DNA from: Branchiostoma floridae
Lineage: Eukaryota > Chordata > Leptocardii > Amphioxiformes > Branchiostomatidae
Assembly (NCBI RefSeq): GCF_000003815.2
Contig: NC_049986.1
Span: 15,339,569-15,403,568, forward strand
Direction of reading: 5' to 3'
DNA length: 64,000 nucleotides
Part shown: piece by piece, positions 60,301-64,000 of the stretch
Layout: every line of letters starts with the position of its first letter
Position numbering within the stretch: position 1 is the first letter of the stretch
Position numbers and translations under genes: made by a program
Notes under the pieces: model-generated
Seen by the model: only the letters and a program-made list of their open reading frames with translations
Told to the model about the DNA's origin: nothing
Database searches by the model: none

Positions 60301-63300
60301 TCCGGTCACTCCAGAGGAACGCAGAACCGTTTTACGGCGAGCAGGATTATTTTTACGTTGCCCGTTATCCCAGGTAAGGCCGTAAGACTGTTGCGGATAA
60401 AACTAGTACACTCACACTCGTAGGGAGCCTGCAATATGTGTAACGTTACATTTCTGGTCACACAAGTAAACTGTGCCAAAAGTTAGATAGTTATGTACGC
60501 GTGGCTGCAAGCAGGCCATATAACCTCCTTGGTGCCTTATGATGTCATATGAGCGATTGCGATGATGTCACTGTGACGCAATGGCATGCAGAACCCAGGT
60601 TGAAGACAAAATACTGATTTACATATTAAATTTTAATTTGATCTGTTTGTTTAGATGTCAACTAAAAGTCCTTGTAGGCACCAGTCACAGAATACTCCTG
60701 ATGTAAGCATAACAGCTATCGCTTGTATTGCAAGTTGTATCGACATCCAATTGATAAATACAGTATCATCATGTGAACTTTTTCCAGAATTGGTACTTTC
60801 AAGACACCCAAACCGCGGAACTCGAGACACTGCCTTCTCTACGGCGACACCCACGAGTGTGACTCATACAGGGCACAGAAACGTAGGTACGCCTTCCAGT
60901 ACCTTTAACTTCATCGTCACTGTCATTTCTATGATCATTATGACCATTACCTTCATTCTTTCTATCTTCGTTGCTTTTTATTATCTATTACCCCTATTAT
61001 CAATATCGTGACAGTCATCGTCATTATTATCATAACTTCTATTTCTCTACCATCACAAGATGTAAAAAGGTCTTTATGTGTCATGCAATCTTCAGGATCT
61101 CCTCATCAAGAAAGCGGGTTCGGAGATATAACGAGATCTGGGTGTTCGCCACCAACGAGCGGACCCAGAACTACCGCCGGTTCGTCTACGGGAGAGAACT
61201 CAACTTTCTGAGCGTTCCGTCATGCCTGAGACATTCTGCAAACAACAGTCTGCAGACATGGGGACGCCCTCTACCAGGAGCCACCGAGTGGATGCTGAAG
61301 TCACAGTGTGGGGACAAGTTTTGCACATGTAAGTGATGTTAGCGAGTAGAATACGATGAATTTCGTGGCGTCGTGTGTGGCGTAAGAGCGTTCGGCTACG
61401 AATCTAGGGGTTCCGACTTCGATACCCACCATGCCCCGACGTTGTGCTCTTAGGAAAGGCACTTAACACGACCTTCCTCACTTCACCCAGGTGTAAAATG
61501 GGTACCTGACTTCGGTCGGGGAGGTAAAAGAAGAGACTACATTTACCTTCTGTCTGTACCGTGTATGTGACACTGTTGATATAAGTTACTAACCTGAGTG
61601 CAGTGCCAAATTCTCCTTGTTTGTCCAAAACCAAATAAAAAAGAATACGATGAATTGCCTCACCGAAATATCTTTCAACAACCTGGCAAAACCAATTGTT
61701 TTTTTTTTTTCATTAAGCTTCTGGTATTTTTCTCTTCTTCCCAGCGAAAAGTTGCCCGAGGTACAAAGTACTTGAGACTCACAAGACCGGGATTGAGACC
61801 CGGAGTTACGGGAACCTGCACCTGATTGGTCACATGCCGGCCACGTGTCACTACGACTACGTGGAACCGCTGGGAACAGAGCCAATCAAACGTCACATGA
61901 ATAAGACAGGTACGATGTTTTGCCATTGGAGTGATGCGTTTTCTACCCTTGTGTGTTTGTATATGACGTCACAGCTTATGGAAATCATAAGCTACCACCG
62001 CTTTACTGGTGGAGGTGAAGATGGTAAGATGTTAACCGATAATTCAAATCGACATACTCTGCAAATGAAGCAATTCATAGTTCACAGCATATCGAAAACA
62101 AAGGCCAACCGAGTTGATGGCCTGTGTACTGTTCCTGGGACACTTTCCTATCGCTTTGACTCTGAAGTAGTGTGGAAGTTGGTCTTATTATAACGATGGC
62201 GTTTACGAAAGGAACTAATCAATTTAGTATAGGCTAGCTGTTACTTTTCTTTAACTGATCTCAAAATGATTGAAATACAACTTCTCTCCCCAGACGAGCT
62301 CTCGAGGTTGTCCACAGACATGCTGCCCCGCAAGGCTACCTTCATCACCCAGCGGTACCGGAGGGGGCACGAGGGGTGCGACAAGTTCTTCCTCTTCTAC
62401 TACCCTGTAGCAGACGTCAGCGAACTCAACCTGGTACCTTGTAGTTTCCCTTTCAATCCTTAACAAACCATAAACACACTGCTTTGCTTAAGACATGGCT
62501 AATTCTAGGGCATGATCTTATAATGTTGTATTAATGTTGTATCTATGAAGAATTTTGATATTTGTTTATTTGCAAATACACACGCAAGGGCTAATCGCAA
62601 GTACATGTAGCATGGAATAATGATAATTGCCGTGATATTAACAGATGATGCCACTATATGCCAAGTTACTAGTTAACAAAAGTTTGAAATATCGACAAAC
62701 AGGTCAACTTTCATGCGAATTTAAGCGGACGTTTTTGTCTCGTTTAGAAAAGAGCCCTCCTCCTAAAGCGCTTTGATTACCTGGACACGTACGTCAGATG
62801 CTTCACCGGTTACGTCAGTCCTGACGTCACCATGGACCAGGCGCGTTACCTTAGCGACCAGCTCCATGACAACGGGCTGTGTCGTGTGCGGGACAGGGTG
62901 ACGGTGGCGGAGTACGACAGCCAATCACGACTGTTCGATCGTCATAACGAAGTAAGTTTAAACTTTATGCCAGAATAAAAGAAAGTAGATATTTACTTTT
63001 AGTGACCTTCGCCCAGAAGGTTATGTTTTTGGTAGCGTTTGTATTTGTGTATGCATGTTTGCACGTATGTGAAATGGACAGCATAACTCGAGAAGGATGG
63101 ATTGTATTGATATTTGGTATGGGGGCAGGTCTTGATGACGCCTTGACATGATTAGATGTTGGGCCACCTAGCGGCTTGTAACGGAATCTCAGCGGAACTC
63201 CCGTTTTATCTCGTGTTCTGGACATGTAATGATGTGAGTTTGGGGATGTAAATATAGCTCTTGAGACAGACCGTGTATGCTGCAGGTTTCTTTGAACTGC

Positions 63301-63669
63301 TGGAGCCGGTTTACTTTCAAACTTTGAAAGATAGCAACCCAAGAACGGGCTGGTGATTGATTTTTGTCTGCACATGAGTTTGAAATGTCGGGCAGGTAAT
63401 TAGCATCATCAAGCGACAATGGAAGAAAAAATTATTTATATTTTGCAATTACTTGCTATGGACAAATCTTGTAAAACAAATGTTCTCGAGTCAGTGAAAT
63501 GTTACTTGTATTTATCAATTTCCCTTCGAAGATCTTCTACTAGATCCTTTCTCTGCTATTCGTACTACAGATCCTTTTTGACGCAGCGGATTGCAAGAAG
63601 ACCCAGGAGCGCGCACCGGAGTTTGTCTTCAGTCTGCCTGTCAGGTCAGATGGCGTTAACGTCCATTAG
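57383..63669 (+). CDS. Secreted protein with two SOUL/HEBP domains (10 exons)
   Basis: Exons: 57383-57468, 59083-59279, 59436-59560, 60204-60373, 60788-60886, 61096-61328, 61745-61909, 62294-62433, 62748-62951, 63571-63669. All phases agree; 505 residues. Exon 1 supplies a signal peptide (KFILFCLEIVCLLV). Domain 1 (~35-245) has the SOUL hallmarks: CPPFETL, YEVRRYASSMWVST, a KMPLTVPF strand, VLYVRPFSGY, and RYNEIWVFA matching the HEBP2 end. Domain 2 (~305-490) repeats the layout, more diverged: SCPRYKVLE, IETRSYG, YVRCFTGYVSPDV, and YDSQSRLFDRHNEILF. SOUL/HEBP proteins bind heme or other ligands in a hydrophobic groove; a secreted tandem form would act outside the cell or in the secretory pathway. 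Exon 5 (99 bases, symmetric phase) inserts 33 residues where HEBP2 has none and may be a cassette exon. An ATG at 59024, in frame with exon 2, could give a leaderless form. The last exon could continue past a GT at 63648. Confidence 0.85.
58100..58322 (+). repeat. Possible retroposon with poly(A) tail
   Basis: A block ending in a 14-base A run at ~58306-58320 inside intron 1 of the SOUL gene. The A tract suggests a retroposed sequence; I recognise no family and saw no clear target duplication. Confidence 0.3.
59616..59752. mobile_element. MITE with ~32-bp inverted ends
   Basis: 59616-59647 (starting GACAGGAATTCTAGG) and 59720-59752 are reverse complements apart from one substitution and one missing base. 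Weaker pairing continues outward for about 12 bases. It lies in the intron just after exon 3 of the SOUL gene and has no coding capacity. Confidence 0.75.
61365..61535 (+). mobile_element. Deu-like SINE copy 3
   Basis: tRNA-related head (TGTGGCGTAAGAGCG, then a degenerate B-box near 61429) followed by the tail 'aggaaaggcactta', 'cctcacttcacccaggtgtaaaatgggtacctg' in parts, which is the Deu-domain signature known from deuterostome SINEs. It lies in the intron after exon 6 of the SOUL gene. Shares 'gtacctgacttcggt(c/t)gggga' with the copy at 48.7 kb. Confidence 0.65.
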
Positions 63670-63704
63670 CCGTATCGTCACACTTATTCATTTCATGTCA
63701 ATTA

Positions 63705-63901
63705 NNNNNNNNNNNNNNNNNNNNNNNNNNNNNNNNNNNNNNNNNNNNNNNNNNNNNNNNNNNNNNNNNNNNNNNNNNNNNNNNNNNNNNNNNNNNNNNN
63801 NNNNNNNNNNNNNNNNNNNNNNNNNNNNNNNNNNNNNNNNNNNNNNNNNNNNNNNNNNNNNNNNNNNNNNNNNNNNNNNNNNNNNNNNNNNNNNNNNNNN
63901 N
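63705..63901. other. Assembly gap
   Basis: 197 N, followed by a run of 16 G. The homopolymer probably caused the break; the true length is unknown. The 83 bases after the G run show nothing recognisable. Confidence 0.98.
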
Positions 63902-64000
63902 GGGGGGGGGGGGGGGGCTGATCTTATAAATCCCCTTTTCCAGGGCCCAGATTTCTGTCCCGCAAACGGTCGTTGCCATTTGCAACGGTCGATGCCCGTC

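Noticed and set aside
1..64000. CRISPR arrays, prokaryotic operons or phage-like modules
   Set aside because: The window is eukaryotic, with spliced genes throughout; the tandem repeats found are coding satellites, telomere repeats or minisatellites without unique spacers.

Overview
The window is animal nuclear DNA from a draft assembly (a 197-base run of N near the right end). It most resembles an invertebrate deuterostome, probably amphioxus (Branchiostoma). The reasons are dense GT-AG introns of a few hundred bases to a few kb, a clear single-copy orthologue of vertebrate HSPBAP1, vertebrate-type telomere repeats (CCCTAA)n inside introns, tRNA-headed SINEs with a Deu-like tail, and many small terminal-inverted-repeat elements. 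The species assignment is inference. All multi-exon models were assembled by hand from splice signals and reading phase; every junction listed keeps phase.

Layout. (1) 2213-21789, plus strand: a 13-exon gene for a ~898-residue low-complexity basic protein that I do not recognise, with four copies of an R-P-x-S-A motif. An X-box-like site lies about 1 kb upstream. (2) 25095-25631, plus: an intronless glycine-rich RRM protein like the cold-inducible RNA-binding proteins. (3) 27643-33421, plus: HSPBAP1, an FIH-like JmjC protein, 8 exons, 534 residues. (4) 34587-44420, minus, convergent with HSPBAP1: a 14-exon gene for an unrecognised ~912-residue protein with a Cys/His N-terminus, Pro-Gly-Ser-Pro repeats and an acidic tail. 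A consensus X-box lies near 45.3 kb beside a candidate upstream exon. (5) 46037-54063, plus: a 14-exon type I membrane protein of ~1039 residues. Its order is signal peptide, mucin-like 11-residue repeats, beta-sandwich-like region, EGF, EGF, SEA, EGF, transmembrane helix, a DNMT3-type PWWP domain and a tyrosine-rich tail. (6) 57383-63669, plus: a secreted protein with two SOUL/HEBP heme-binding domains.

The most unusual item is gene 5. A PWWP domain, normally a nuclear chromatin reader, sits directly behind the membrane helix and a basic RKRKK stretch, on the cytoplasmic side of an ectodomain carrying a SEA self-cleavage site. Two of the four cage positions known from DNMT3A are changed. Around it are decaying copies of an EGF exon, a duplicated splice donor and a degenerate intronic minisatellite.

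The rest is introns and intergenic DNA rich in repeats: a textbook hAT MITE with an 8-bp target duplication, two related TA-flanked MITEs, a TTAA-flanked MITE, several long hairpins, two opposite-orientation copies of a 24-bp palindrome, and a tandem duplication that carries telomere repeats and copied the end of an exon.
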